From assembly GCF_002934545.1 (NCBI RefSeq), contig NZ_PTJA01000012.1, positions 62,001 to 126,000 of the forward strand: a stretch of 64,000 nt of DNA, in the 5' to 3' direction. Both the position numbers and the translations under genes were made by a program. Below are positions 26,640-35,644 of the stretch, in pieces; position 1 is the first letter of the stretch, and the number at the start of each line of letters is the position of its first letter. The stretch is from Lacrimispora xylanisolvens (lineage in GTDB: Bacteria; Bacillota; Clostridia; Lachnospirales; Lachnospiraceae). Below the pieces are notes generated by a model, which was not told the DNA's origin, ran no database searches, and saw nothing but the letters and a program-made list of their open reading frames with translations.

Positions 26640-28637
26640 ATGAAATCCAAATATTCACAGCTTTTTAGTCCTTTAACTGTTAAAAATATGACAATCAAAA
26701 ACAGGATTGCCATGATGCCCATGGGAACCAACTATGGTGAGCAGAATGGAGAAATGAGTTTTCTGCATATCAATTATTACAGGCAGAGAGCAATGGGCGG
26801 AACAGGGCTGATTATCGTGGAAAATGCCAACGTAGATTACCCGTCAGGCTCCAATGGAACCACCCAGATCCGAATTGATCATGACAATTATATTCCCCGT
26901 TATTATAAGCTCTGTGAAGAACTTCATAAGCAGGGAGCCTGTGCTGCCATACAGATCAATCATGCGGGAGCTTCCGCACAGTCTGCAAGAACCAACATGC
27001 AGCCAGTATCTGCATCTGATATCCCTTCTAAGACAGGCGGTGAATTACCACGCCCCCTAAGCAGGAAAGAAATTGATGATATCGTGATCAAATTCGGACA
27101 GGCAGCCAGACGGGCTCAGATCGCCGGATTTGATGCAGTTGAAATCCACGCAGGCCACTCCTATTTACTCAGTCAGTTTCTCTCCCCTCTCACCAATGAC
27201 CGGACAGATGAATTCGGCGGCTCTGCAAAAAACCGCGCACGCTTTCCACGGATGGTTTTTGAGGAAGTACGCAGACAAGTGGGATCTATGTATCCCATCC
27301 TGGCAAGAATCAGTGCTGACGAACTTTTAGAGGGTGGAAACACGTTGGAAGACACATTGGATTACTTACAGTACTTTGATGAATTTGTAGATATCTATGA
27401 TGTATCCTGCGGTTTAAACGGTTCCATTCAGTTTCAGATTGATGCCAATTACCTAAAGGATGGCTGGCGCTCCTATATGGCAAGGGCAGTAAAAGACCGG
27501 TATCACAAGCCATGTATTACCATGGGAAACATACGAAATCCCCAGATCGCTGAAGAAATCCTTCTAAAAGGAGATGCCGATTTAATTGGAATCGGAAGAG
27601 GTCTGATTGCTGATCCCTCCTGGGCAAACAAAGCCTATGCCGGCAGAGAAGCGTTTATTAATAAATGTATCTCCTGTAACATCGGCTGTGCAGGAAACCG
27701 CATCGGCATCAACCGCCCCATCCGCTGTACTGTTAATCCCAGTGTGAATGAAGGGGAATCCTATGAGAAGAACAAAGTAAAGAAACCCTGCAATGTGGTT
27801 GTAATCGGAGGTGGAACGGCAGGTCTAGAGGCCGCCTGCACTGCAGCAGAGGTAGGATGCAATGTTTTTCTTATCGAAAAAAAGGATTACCTGGGTGGAC
27901 TGGCAGCCGAGATCTCCAGAATTCCCGATAAGGTAAGGCTGAATGATTTCCCAACTTACTTAATTAACCGTGCGAAAAATCTTCATAACCTGTATCTTTT
28001 TACTGGAGAAGATGCTGTAGTGGATCGGGTGAAACGTCTGAATCCGGATATTATCGTAAACGCCACCGGCTCCAACCCTCTTCTTCCACCCATTAAGGGA
28101 CTCTTTGATTACATAGACAAAGAGGACAGCCACATTTCTTCCATAACCGGTATGATCGGACACATTCCTGATTATCCCAATGATCTGACTGGGAAACAGG
28201 TGGTGGTGGTAGGCGGAGGTGCCGTTGGTCTTGATGTGGTGGAATATATGGCACCAAGAGGTGCAAAGGTATTCATCGTGGAAATGATGCCGGATATCGG
28301 AAAAGACTTGGATCCAGTTTCAAAAAGCGGAATCAATGCAATGATGAAAAAATATGAAGTGGTCCAGTTAACAGGAGCCACACTGACTGAAGTCAGAGAG
28401 TCTTCTTTCCTCATCAGCCAGGACGGGACGGAAACAGAGCTTCCCTTTGACTATGGCTTTGTCTGCCTTGGCATGAGAGCCAACACGCCGGTCATCAATG
28501 ATCTGCATCAGGCATTTGATGATACTGATGCCGAGATCATCAACATTGGAGACAGCGTCCGGGCGCGAAGAATCATAGACGGAATTCAGGAAGGACGGAA
28601 CCTGTTAAATACATTGGAACGCAAAGATTTTCTGTAA
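26640..28637 (+). CDS. OYE-family NADH:flavin oxidoreductase with [4Fe-4S] and FAD domains
   Basis: Reductase of 665 residues with the BaiCD/2,4-dienoyl-CoA-reductase layout. An FMN-binding TIM barrel (about 5-335) has HAGHSYLLSQFLSP and NDRTDEFGG. A [4Fe-4S] site follows (CISCNIGC and a later RCTVNP). An FAD/NAD(P) domain has NVVVIGGGTAGLEAA and VVVVGGGAVGLDVVEY. These enzymes reduce activated C=C bonds of unsaturated acids. The substrate here is unknown. A second enzyme of the same type lies at 32327-34249. The RBS is AAAAGGGAG before ATG. Confidence 0.93.
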   Translation: MKSKYSQLFSPLTVKNMTIKNRIAMMPMGTNYGEQNGEMSFLHINYYRQRAMGGTGLIIVENANVDYPSGSNGTTQIRIDHDNYIPRYYKLCEELHKQGACAAIQINHAGASAQSARTNMQPVSASDIPSKTGGELPRPLSRKEIDDIVIKFGQAARRAQIAGFDAVEIHAGHSYLLSQFLSPLTNDRTDEFGGSAKNRARFPRMVFEEVRRQVGSMYPILARISADELLEGGNTLEDTLDYLQYFDEFVDIYDVSCGLNGSIQFQIDANYLKDGWRSYMARAVKDRYHKPCITMGNIRNPQIAEEILLKGDADLIGIGRGLIADPSWANKAYAGREAFINKCISCNIGCAGNRIGINRPIRCTVNPSVNEGESYEKNKVKKPCNVVVIGGGTAGLEAACTAAEVGCNVFLIEKKDYLGGLAAEISRIPDKVRLNDFPTYLINRAKNLHNLYLFTGEDAVVDRVKRLNPDIIVNATGSNPLLPPIKGLFDYIDKEDSHISSITGMIGHIPDYPNDLTGKQVVVVGGGAVGLDVVEYMAPRGAKVFIVEMMPDIGKDLDPVSKSGINAMMKKYEVVQLTGATLTEVRESSFLISQDGTETELPFDYGFVCLGMRANTPVINDLHQAFDDTDAEIINIGDSVRARRIIDGIQEGRNLLNTLERKDFL

Positions 28638-28658
28638 ACAGCGGATCCATTATTAATT

Positions 28659-28713
28659 ACACAGGAGAAGAAGGCGCTGATCGGTAACGAATCAGCGCCT
28701 TCTTCTCCTGTGT
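28659..28713. terminator. Perfect 23-bp hairpin between convergent genes
   Basis: Two exact 23-bp arms (28659-28681 and 28691-28713) are separated by a 9-base loop. The arms begin ACACAGGAGAAGAAGGCGCT. It lies between the OYE gene and the convergent transporter gene and should stop transcription both ways. However, there is no T run directly after the stem, so it may work by a different mode or as an mRNA end-protecting stem. Confidence 0.75.
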
Positions 28714-28730
28714 CAGAGTTTTACCGTTTT

Positions 28731-30080
28731 CTATTCAATTACTGTTCTTTTTTTCACTCCCGGAATGCTCCAGTTGCTCAGGACAATGTTAAGCCCAAAT
28801 CCCACCAAAAGAGCCCAGGCAGAGCCCTGCATGGCAAGAACCACTGCCATAATGGCTGCGATGCTTTTATCAAGATCTGTCTCACAGTATTCCATGCCAA
28901 TTCTTCCGCAGACAAATGCCTGGAATATCAGAGTGATTCCTGCGCCAACGGGAAATACCGGTTTTAATAGTGTAACAACAGGAATGCAGATAACACTGAT
29001 TAAAGTTCCAAGGCGGAAGGAGCCCATTGCACCAAGAAGAGATTTCATTGCCTCTTTTCCCTCCTTGTAACGGATGCTCACTGAAACGGTCATTCCCACC
29101 CACAAAGGTCCTGCCAGCGGGGGAAACGGAGCAAAGATGGCAAGAATTATATTTCTGACTCCGCTGATTAAATTGGATCTGCTGGAATTAAAATCAATGA
29201 TTTCATCGTCCCGTTCTGCCTTTGCTTCTTCAATCAGACTCTCAGACGTAACAAAATCTCCGAATGCGATTACATAGCAGATCAGGGCAAGAGGAAGTGC
29301 ACTTAGAAACATCCGGATTCCCGGAAAACCCACTCCAAACACTCCTACACTTTTAAGCATTTCTTTAAACATGGGGATTTTAATAAATGTACCAATTTCC
29401 ACGTGAGGCATGGCAAGCTCACCTGCTGCGATTCCGATTACCATGGCAATCAGATAGGGAAATAAGTTTCCGTACTGGGCAATGATATCAAGGACTTTGT
29501 ATTTTTTCCGCTTTTCCTGATAAGAGGAGGAGAAGCTGATAATTGCCAGGAGCAAAGCACCTGCTCCGACTGCTACCGGAAAATTTCTAAGCTGCCCGTT
29601 TGGAGAAAGCTGCCCCTGTAAAACCGTGATGGGAGTTGCCATTAAGATTCCCCCCTTGATAGACGGGGGAATGTTTTTAATAAAGCTCTCAGCCAGTTTT
29701 GTCACTCCCATAAATATAAAAACCACACCAACCAGCAGCTGCAGGGCAATCATTGCCTGAATCCTCTCCGCCCCCATTTCATATGAAGTTAAATAAGCCA
29801 GCGTCAGAGGCAAAGTTGCTGTTATCCAGCCAGGAATCACAGGATCGCCCAGGTTTGCATGGAGTATGTATAAAAATGCTTCCAGAATAATGCAGCTCCA
29901 CGCCAGTTCATATGGAAGTCCTAAATATTCTGTCATATATGGGATCGCGCTGAGAGCGGTCGCTCCTACGATCAATCCCTGAATAAATTCTACCTTTTCC
30001 AGTTTATAATGGATAAAAGGAATTCTCAGTTTAAAAATCCCCATTGGAATAAATGCCAGTTCTTTCTTCTCCGAAATCAT
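28731..30080 (-). CDS. Multi-helix permease of the SulP / nucleobase-transporter type
   Basis: Integral membrane protein of 449 residues with about 12 helices. The fold pattern matches the SulP/NCS2 superfamily: a long first helix LIVGATALSAIPYM, a central LSALPLALICYVIAFGDFVTSESL motif with an acidic residue in helix 8 position, and APFPPLAGPLWVGM. The substrate is unknown. Sulfate, dicarboxylate or purine are family examples, and the neighbours suggest an organic acid. It lies 140 bp after the MFS gene of the shikimate-type operon on the same strand and may be part of it. AGGAGGTC supports the start. Confidence 0.75.
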   Translation of the reverse strand: MISEKKELAFIPMGIFKLRIPFIHYKLEKVEFIQGLIVGATALSAIPYMTEYLGLPYELAWSCIILEAFLYILHANLGDPVIPGWITATLPLTLAYLTSYEMGAERIQAMIALQLLVGVVFIFMGVTKLAESFIKNIPPSIKGGILMATPITVLQGQLSPNGQLRNFPVAVGAGALLLAIISFSSSYQEKRKKYKVLDIIAQYGNLFPYLIAMVIGIAAGELAMPHVEIGTFIKIPMFKEMLKSVGVFGVGFPGIRMFLSALPLALICYVIAFGDFVTSESLIEEAKAERDDEIIDFNSSRSNLISGVRNIILAIFAPFPPLAGPLWVGMTVSVSIRYKEGKEAMKSLLGAMGSFRLGTLISVICIPVVTLLKPVFPVGAGITLIFQAFVCGRIGMEYCETDLDKSIAAIMAVVLAMQGSAWALLVGFGLNIVLSNWSIPGVKKRTVIE

Positions 30081-30171
30081 ATGACCTCCTGTATTTTGTT
30101 ATTTTTTTAACATTTTAGGTTAAAAAAAGAATGTGTCTGAAATTAAACACATACCTTTCATTTTTCAGGTT

Positions 30172-30205
30172 CTGTCAGGAACTGCCGCACTGCTGCCCCT
30201 GACAG
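30172..30205. terminator. Hairpin after the MFS transporter gene
   Basis: CTGTCAGG (30172-30179) and CCTGACAG (30198-30205) form an 8-bp stem between the MFS and SulP-type genes. The T run (TCTTTTTT) lies on the plus-strand side. On the minus strand, where the genes lie, the tail is weak. A second small hairpin, ATGTGT/ACACAT, is at 30131-30152. Partial read-through into the downstream permease is likely. Confidence 0.5.
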
Positions 30206-30219
30206 AGTCTTTTTTATCT

Positions 30220-31422
30220 CTAACTTACTTTCTGTCTTTTCTCCATTACCTTTACAAAAACCGCAAGCATAACGCCAAGGAATGTGACACCTGCATTCAG
30301 TAGAAGGATCATTCTTGGTCCTTCGCTCCCTCCGATTCTCGTTAAATATCCTGCCAGAGACAAGATGGTGTAATTAGCCACAGAGGAGGCAATCATCACA
30401 AAGGAGGTTGCAGTTGCCTTATTCTCAGGGAAGAACTGAATGGTAGTTGCCACAGCAAGCTGAAGAACACCGCCTGCTCCTGCATATCCAATTACAAAAC
30501 CCCCGATAATACAAATCTGCGGTGTTCTGATCCAATAGCACAAAAGCAGCATGACAGTGGAAACAGCCGGATATAAAATCAGAACCGTCTTCTCGCCTAA
30601 CCCCTTTTTAATCAGAAATGCCGTTACGATAATTGCAACAGCCGTACCAGCTGCATAATAGGACTGAATCAGGGATGGATTGGTCATTCCATACAGCTGC
30701 CCCAGCTCTTTATTGCAGTTTAACCACAGCATAAATGTGGAGGAGCTGGTAAAGCCGATTAAGATTGCAGCTACGGAAACAGGCGTAAATTTCATTCGCT
30801 CCTGTTTGGTTTTTACACCATTTACCACCTTTTTCTCCCTTTCCGGGAATGGAAGCAACAGGATTAATAAGCCGTCTGCCAGAATCGCTGCTCCGCAGAT
30901 GATAAACAGTGTGGTGTATGGAAGTCCTGCATTCCCTACCAAAAGAATGAAAAAAGGCAGGAGAAACTGGCTGACACACATAGAGAATTTCGTAAACATG
31001 TTGGCTATGGAACCGTTATTTACAAAGATCTCCATGCAGGTTGGGCTGACACAGGTATCTAAAAAGGAATTTGCCGCTCCTCCAAGAATGGCAAAGCAAT
31101 AGGCTGCTGCCATGTTAGGTGACAGGATAATTCCTGCAAAGAATATGACATATAATCCCACCCCGATGAGTCCGCTTAACTTTCTTCCATAGCGGTCTGA
31201 AAATGGTCCGGCCACAAAATGTGCCAGCAGCCTTCCAAGCCCAAGAGCTGCAATAACGGTCACAACCGTGCTTACATCATAGCTTCCGTCAGCCAGCTGT
31301 CCGGCACCCCAGGCCCTGGCAAAATTCGTCTTATACTGGCTCAGTATGGAAGCTCCGATTCCATGGATAAAAAAAGAAAAGTATAAGGCAAAAGCAGTCG
31401 GATAGTATCTTTTGTTATTCAT
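30220..31422 (-). CDS. MFS transporter, organic-acid type
   Basis: Secondary transporter of 400 residues with 12 predicted helices. It has an MFS-type loop after the second helix (VAGPFSDRYGRKLSGLIGV) and a cytoplasmic middle loop rich in Lys and Arg (FPEREKKVVNGVKTKQERMK). It lies 17 bp after the shikimate dehydrogenase gene, so it likely imports the substrate of this pathway, such as shikimate or quinate (inference). The operon order is TIM barrel, OYE, dehydrogenase, MFS. Confidence 0.9.
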   Translation of the reverse strand: MNNKRYYPTAFALYFSFFIHGIGASILSQYKTNFARAWGAGQLADGSYDVSTVVTVIAALGLGRLLAHFVAGPFSDRYGRKLSGLIGVGLYVIFFAGIILSPNMAAAYCFAILGGAANSFLDTCVSPTCMEIFVNNGSIANMFTKFSMCVSQFLLPFFILLVGNAGLPYTTLFIICGAAILADGLLILLLPFPEREKKVVNGVKTKQERMKFTPVSVAAILIGFTSSSTFMLWLNCNKELGQLYGMTNPSLIQSYYAAGTAVAIIVTAFLIKKGLGEKTVLILYPAVSTVMLLLCYWIRTPQICIIGGFVIGYAGAGGVLQLAVATTIQFFPENKATATSFVMIASSVANYTILSLAGYLTRIGGSEGPRMILLLNAGVTFLGVMLAVFVKVMEKRQKVS

Positions 31423-31439
31423 CTATAACTCTCTTTCTG

Positions 31440-32309
31440 TTAGCGAAAGAGCAGATCCTTTACACCTTCCACAGGCATTTCCTGTCCTGTATAAAGCTTA
31501 AAGGCCGCTGCCCCCTGCCAGACAAGCATTCCCTGCCCGTCAATGCAGGTACAGCCTGCTTCTCTGGCTTCTCTCAGCATTTTCGTTTCTTTTGGATTAT
31601 AAACCGCATCTGTCACTACAAGACCCGGGTAAAACATGGTTACATCCTTTACCACGCTCTCATTGTCCATAGGCTTCATCCCTACAATCGTCGCATTGGC
31701 AAAAATGTCACTGGTTTTCATTTCTTCTCTCATGGTTTCCATGTCAGCAATGTCAAATACGCTGACTGTACAGCCAGGTCTTTCCTGTCTGATTTTTTCT
31801 GCTGTTTCCAGAGTTCTTTCAAAGAATGCATCCTTAATATTAAAAATGGAGATTTCCCTTGCTCCTTCTAAGGCACACTGCACCTGTATGGCAGTCGCTG
31901 CGCCTCCGCCTCCGCATATGGTAATCTTCTTATCTTTTATTTCAACGCCATGATCCCTTAAATTATCCACAAATCCCTGTCCGTCTGTTATATGCCCGAT
32001 CAGCTTTCCGTCTTCATTTACAATGGTGTTGACAGCGCCAATAATACGGGCTGCATCAGACAGCTCATCCATGTATTTTAATGCTTCCGTTTTGCAGGGC
32101 ATGGTTACGTTGCAGCCTCTCATCTTTAAGGTTTTTACGGCCTCAACTGCCTTTTCTACCTCTTCTACCTTGATATCAAAAGCAAGATATGCATAGTCCA
32201 GTCCCAGCTTTTCAAAGCTGTAATTATACATAGCGGGGGAACCGGAATGTCCTACCGGTGAGCCAATTAATCCCATTAAACCTGTTCTTCCAGAAATTCT
32301 CTTATCCAT
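31440..32309 (-). CDS. aroE: Shikimate/quinate dehydrogenase (AroE/YdiB family)
   Basis: NAD(P)-dependent dehydrogenase of 289 residues. The substrate-binding N-terminus has GLIGSPVGHSGSPAMYN. The catalytic Lys is in NVTMPCKTEAL and the partner Asp in TDGQGFVDNL. The nucleotide loop is ICGGGGAATAIQ. The VTMPxK form, rather than VTIPHK, is closer to YdiB-like catabolic enzymes than to biosynthetic AroE. This agrees with its place in an operon with a transporter, an OYE enzyme and a TIM-barrel protein. It should oxidise shikimate or quinate to the dehydro form. Confidence 0.92.
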   Translation of the reverse strand: MDKRISGRTGLMGLIGSPVGHSGSPAMYNYSFEKLGLDYAYLAFDIKVEEVEKAVEAVKTLKMRGCNVTMPCKTEALKYMDELSDAARIIGAVNTIVNEDGKLIGHITDGQGFVDNLRDHGVEIKDKKITICGGGGAATAIQVQCALEGAREISIFNIKDAFFERTLETAEKIRQERPGCTVSVFDIADMETMREEMKTSDIFANATIVGMKPMDNESVVKDVTMFYPGLVVTDAVYNPKETKMLREAREAGCTCIDGQGMLVWQGAAAFKLYTGQEMPVEGVKDLLFR

Positions 32310-32326
32310 ATTTGCTCTCCTTATTA

Positions 32327-34249
32327 TCAGATATTTTTTGCTGCCTCGTATGCTTCTCTTGTGGCATCCAGCGCTCTTCTTGCTTTCACTGCATCACCGA
32401 TAACATACACTTCTTTTGCCAGCTTGTCAACATCTTCTCCAAATGGATTGTAATTCCGATACCCCATGGCAAGAACCACTGAGTCAAATCCGTTTATGCA
32501 ATTATGGGTGCCGTCTTCCAAAGTATAGGACACTCCGTCCTGATGAAATTCACTGACTTTTGCACCGGTTATGGTAGTAATATGGTAATCACTGAAATCC
32601 TTCATTAAATATTTCCGGTGTTCACTGATCACATCTGCTCCTATCTTATCCCTCAGTTCAATCACGGTGACCTCATGCTCTGCTTCTCCAAGAAACGCCG
32701 CCAGCTCCGATCCAACCATTCCGCCGCCTACAACCAGTACCCTCTGTCCGCACTGTGCTTCCCCTGAAAGCACATCATCTCCGGAAAGAACGGAGGAATC
32801 GGTGATTCCCGGTATCGGGAGAATGAGAGGGCTGGCACCGGTTGCAACAATGACAGCGTCGGGAGCGTTTTCCTCTATATAGTCTTTTGTTACCTCAATG
32901 CCGGTTAGAAGCGTTACATTTGCCTTTTGACAGAGTACGATGTAATTTCGCACCATACCCACGATGTCACCTTTTCCCGGCGGATAGGCTGCAAGGCGCA
33001 TGTTGCCTCCTAACACCTCTTTCTTTTCGCAAAGAGTCACCTCATGGCCTCTCAGTGCGGCAATGTAAGCAGCATAGAGCCCCCCAACACCTCCGCCAAT
33101 CACCAGAACCTTTTTCTTAACTGCCGCAGCTTCCAGTTCTGTTTCTCTGCCTGTTCTTGGATTTACCAGACATTCGATGGGTTTTCCCTGAAACATATTG
33201 GCTACACAGCCCTGTAGACAGGCAATGCACGGTGTCAACGTTTCCATTTCTCCCTTAAATGCCTTTACCGGCAGCTCCGGATCAGCAATGCTCTGACGTC
33301 CAAATGCCACAAGGTCGGTTCTTCCCTCTTTCACCATGAGTTCTGCATAATAAGGCTCTGTAAAACGTCCTACCATAATAACCGGAATCTGAACAGCCTT
33401 TTTAATTTCAGTAACATAATCCGCATTAAATCCTCCATGGATACAGGTTGGTGCCCACATAAACTCATCACGGATATGGACTGCCCTGGATACATGAATG
33501 GCATCAGCGCCACAGTTCTCTAAATATGAAGCTACTGTTGCTGCATCCTGTAAGGATATTCCGCCAAGTGTATCATCACTGCAGTTAATTCTGCAGATAA
33601 TACCCAGGCTGTCTCCTGTCTTTTTCCTGATATTTTCCAGAATCAGCCGGGACAGGCGCATGCGGTTCTCAAAGTTTCCGCCGAATTCATCCACCCGTTT
33701 ATTGGTTCTCTGGGATATAAAGCTGCTGACCAGATAGCCATGTGCCATATGTACTTCCACGCAGTCAAAGCCTGCCTTTTTAGCCCGAAGCGCGGCATCT
33801 CCATACTCCTCAATGAGAGCGTAGAGTTCCCTGGCTGTTATCTCCTTGGGAACATCCTTTCCTGTATGGCTGGCAATGGAGGTTGGCGCTTTTATGGGAT
33901 ATCCCGCCAGTTTTGCATTTCCTTCCGGACCTGCATGCTGAAGCTGAACAGATATTTTTGCCCCCCAGGCGTGAACGGCATCTGCCACCAGTCTAAAACT
34001 GGGTATCACACTGTCGTCATAAAGACAGGGTTTCCTTGGTCCCCCTTTTGCTGTCTTATCAATAACGGTTGCCTCTACGGTAACAAGGCCAAACCCTCCT
34101 TTTGCACGGGCTTCATAATAATCTCTGGAGCGGTCACTGAGGGTTCCGTCCCCATTTGCAAAATTATTTCCCATGGGAGGAACAACAAAACGGTTTTTAA
34201 CCGTAACAGGACCGATGGTAACCGGTGTGAACATATTCTCAAATTTCAC
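32327..34249 (-). CDS. OYE-family NADH:flavin oxidoreductase with [4Fe-4S] and FAD domains
   Basis: Enzyme of 640 residues, the second BaiCD-like reductase of the locus. The TIM barrel has HMAHGYLVSSFISQRTNKRVDEFGG in its active-site region. The iron-sulfur site is CIACLQGC with a later ECLVNP. The FAD/NAD domain has VLVIGGGVGGLYAAY and VLVVGGGMVGSELAAFLG. It uses a GTG start (34249) with AAAGGGGAG upstream. It sits between the TIM-barrel protein (14 bp) and the dehydrogenase (17 bp) in a tight operon, so it likely reduces or aromatises a dehydroshikimate-type intermediate, which is inference. Confidence 0.93.
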   Translation of the reverse strand: MKFENMFTPVTIGPVTVKNRFVVPPMGNNFANGDGTLSDRSRDYYEARAKGGFGLVTVEATVIDKTAKGGPRKPCLYDDSVIPSFRLVADAVHAWGAKISVQLQHAGPEGNAKLAGYPIKAPTSIASHTGKDVPKEITARELYALIEEYGDAALRAKKAGFDCVEVHMAHGYLVSSFISQRTNKRVDEFGGNFENRMRLSRLILENIRKKTGDSLGIICRINCSDDTLGGISLQDAATVASYLENCGADAIHVSRAVHIRDEFMWAPTCIHGGFNADYVTEIKKAVQIPVIMVGRFTEPYYAELMVKEGRTDLVAFGRQSIADPELPVKAFKGEMETLTPCIACLQGCVANMFQGKPIECLVNPRTGRETELEAAAVKKKVLVIGGGVGGLYAAYIAALRGHEVTLCEKKEVLGGNMRLAAYPPGKGDIVGMVRNYIVLCQKANVTLLTGIEVTKDYIEENAPDAVIVATGASPLILPIPGITDSSVLSGDDVLSGEAQCGQRVLVVGGGMVGSELAAFLGEAEHEVTVIELRDKIGADVISEHRKYLMKDFSDYHITTITGAKVSEFHQDGVSYTLEDGTHNCINGFDSVVLAMGYRNYNPFGEDVDKLAKEVYVIGDAVKARRALDATREAYEAAKNI

Positions 34250-34263
34250 TGTATCTCTCCCCT

Positions 34264-35100
34264 TTAGTTGTCAAGTAGTTCCGGCCATACCTCTTTTAAC
34301 ACGCTGACAGCACCGGCATATGTCTCCTCAGCGGCAGCTTTTGCTCCCTTTGCAATATAGAAATCGGAAATAACTTCTACCCCTACAGCCTTTGGCAATA
34401 CGCCGGCATCCTTTACCATTTTTATAAAACCGGCTGTATCGCCAAAACCGGTACCGGGTGCCAGTCTGTCATGCATGGATTCGTCCCTTAAGACAGAAGG
34501 GGCATATGCTCTGTCATGAACATCGTTGATCTGTATGGAGACAATGGCATCTCCCGGAACACCACAAAGATCAAAGGGCTGGTTTGCCCGGACCCAGTGC
34601 CAGGTGTCCAGTATGATTTTAGCATTGTCGCAGCCGCACATCGTAACCACTGCCCAAGCCTTTTTTAAATCAGGAATTCCGCTGTAGGGCATGGGTTCCA
34701 CTCCGATGATGCGTTCCCCTGCCCTCTGGCAGAGTTCTTTTAACTTCTGTGCGGTATGTTCCACAGAGTAATTCTCCATGAGACCGCAGTTAATATGAGT
34801 GACATGAAATAAATCACACATATGGAAACAGATCTGCTCCTTATACATCTGTTCATAGCTTCTGTTCTCTTCTGCCCACATGGTGATGTATTCTACTTCT
34901 GTACAGGCAATCTGATACTTTTCCAAGATTGCCAGGATGTCCTGGTCGTGCAGTCCCTCTGCCAATGCATCCACATAGGTCTCTGCCCGAAGTCCAATTC
35001 CTTCATACCCCGCCTCTTTGGCAGCTTTCACACGTTCTTCAAACGAAATCTGATCTCCTAACGTCCAGGAACTGATTGTTATTGGGTGTTTCGCTGACAT
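34264..35100 (-). CDS. TIM-barrel sugar isomerase-like protein (possible 3-dehydroshikimate dehydratase)
   Basis: Protein of 278 residues of the xylose-isomerase-like/AP-endonuclease-2 TIM-barrel superfamily. Metal-ligand positions are visible in ACTEVEYIT, RIIGVEPMPYSG, ILDTWHW and IVSIQINDVHDR, ending VGVEVISD. The family includes isomerases, epimerases and 3-dehydroshikimate dehydratases of the AsbF/QuiC type. Its place as first gene before an OYE enzyme and a shikimate-type dehydrogenase favours the dehydratase reading (3-dehydroshikimate to protocatechuate), but this is not proven by sequence alone. AAAGGAGAG precedes the ATG. Confidence 0.85.
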   Translation of the reverse strand: MSAKHPITISSWTLGDQISFEERVKAAKEAGYEGIGLRAETYVDALAEGLHDQDILAILEKYQIACTEVEYITMWAEENRSYEQMYKEQICFHMCDLFHVTHINCGLMENYSVEHTAQKLKELCQRAGERIIGVEPMPYSGIPDLKKAWAVVTMCGCDNAKIILDTWHWVRANQPFDLCGVPGDAIVSIQINDVHDRAYAPSVLRDESMHDRLAPGTGFGDTAGFIKMVKDAGVLPKAVGVEVISDFYIAKGAKAAAEETYAGAVSVLKEVWPELLDN

Positions 35101-35154
35101 GATCCGCTCTCCTTTGATATTTCATAATGATTGTTAATTTCATAACATATTTTC

Positions 35155-35183
35155 ATTATATATTGTTTTCTATTAGAAAACAA
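35155..35183 (-). promoter_or_regulatory. Promoter and dyad of the shikimate-type operon
   Basis: On the minus strand TTGTTT (forward 35178-35183), 17 bp, TATAAT (35155-35160). A perfect 8-bp dyad, TTGTTTTC-N5-GAAAACAA (35163-35183), covers the -35 and spacer, a position fit for a regulator, possibly the LysR protein. Confidence 0.65.
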
Positions 35184-35232
35184 ATTGATTGTTTTGCCTG
35201 AATCTATAAATATTTTATATGGATCAAGCAAT

Positions 35233-35268
35233 AAAAAAGGATCCGTGCATCATTCGCATTGATCCTTT
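35233..35268 (-). terminator. Terminator of the HTH-hydrolase-DUF4180 operon
   Basis: On the minus strand AAAGGATC and GATCCTTT pair around a 19-base loop and are followed by a run of Ts (forward A run 35233-35238). Confidence 0.85.
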
Positions 35269-35273
35269 CCTTT

Positions 35274-35639
35274 TTACATTGCTGCCAGTTTATCAATTCC
35301 CTTTTGCAGATCTGAAACAAAGCAAAAATCTGAACCGTGATTGCTTTCATAGATAAAATCCTTAAGAGGCTTGCTGGTATAACCTGAAAAATCCCCGATC
35401 ACTGCCATCTTCACACCGTAATTTACAAACTTCTGTAAGACCTCTCCGGCAAGCCGGGTACTAAGGCAAAAGAAATCTTCTGTAATGGCTTCCTTTGAAA
35501 TCACGAATCTGCTGCTTCCGGACTCATATTTTACCTGCGCCATTAAATCAAGGGCTGAACCAACATCCTGAATTAACGGCTCTTCACCTGAAATCACTGC
35601 AATGGGAATTCCATTCTGGGTAACGATATCGATCTTCAT
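35274..35639 (-). CDS. DUF4180 domain protein
   Basis: Cytoplasmic protein of 121 residues matching the DUF4180 pattern (EEPLIQDVGSALDLMAQV, then KEAITEDFFCLSTRLAGEVLQKFVNYGVKMAVIGDFSGYTSKPLKDFIYESN). The fold resembles small STAS-like or anti-sigma-type alpha/beta domains, and no activity is known. It is the last gene of a three-gene operon with an HTH protein and an alpha/beta-hydrolase, beginning 5 bp after the latter, and is followed by a terminator. Confidence 0.85.
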   Translation of the reverse strand: MKIDIVTQNGIPIAVISGEEPLIQDVGSALDLMAQVKYESGSSRFVISKEAITEDFFCLSTRLAGEVLQKFVNYGVKMAVIGDFSGYTSKPLKDFIYESNHGSDFCFVSDLQKGIDKLAAM

Positions 35640-35644
35640 AACTT

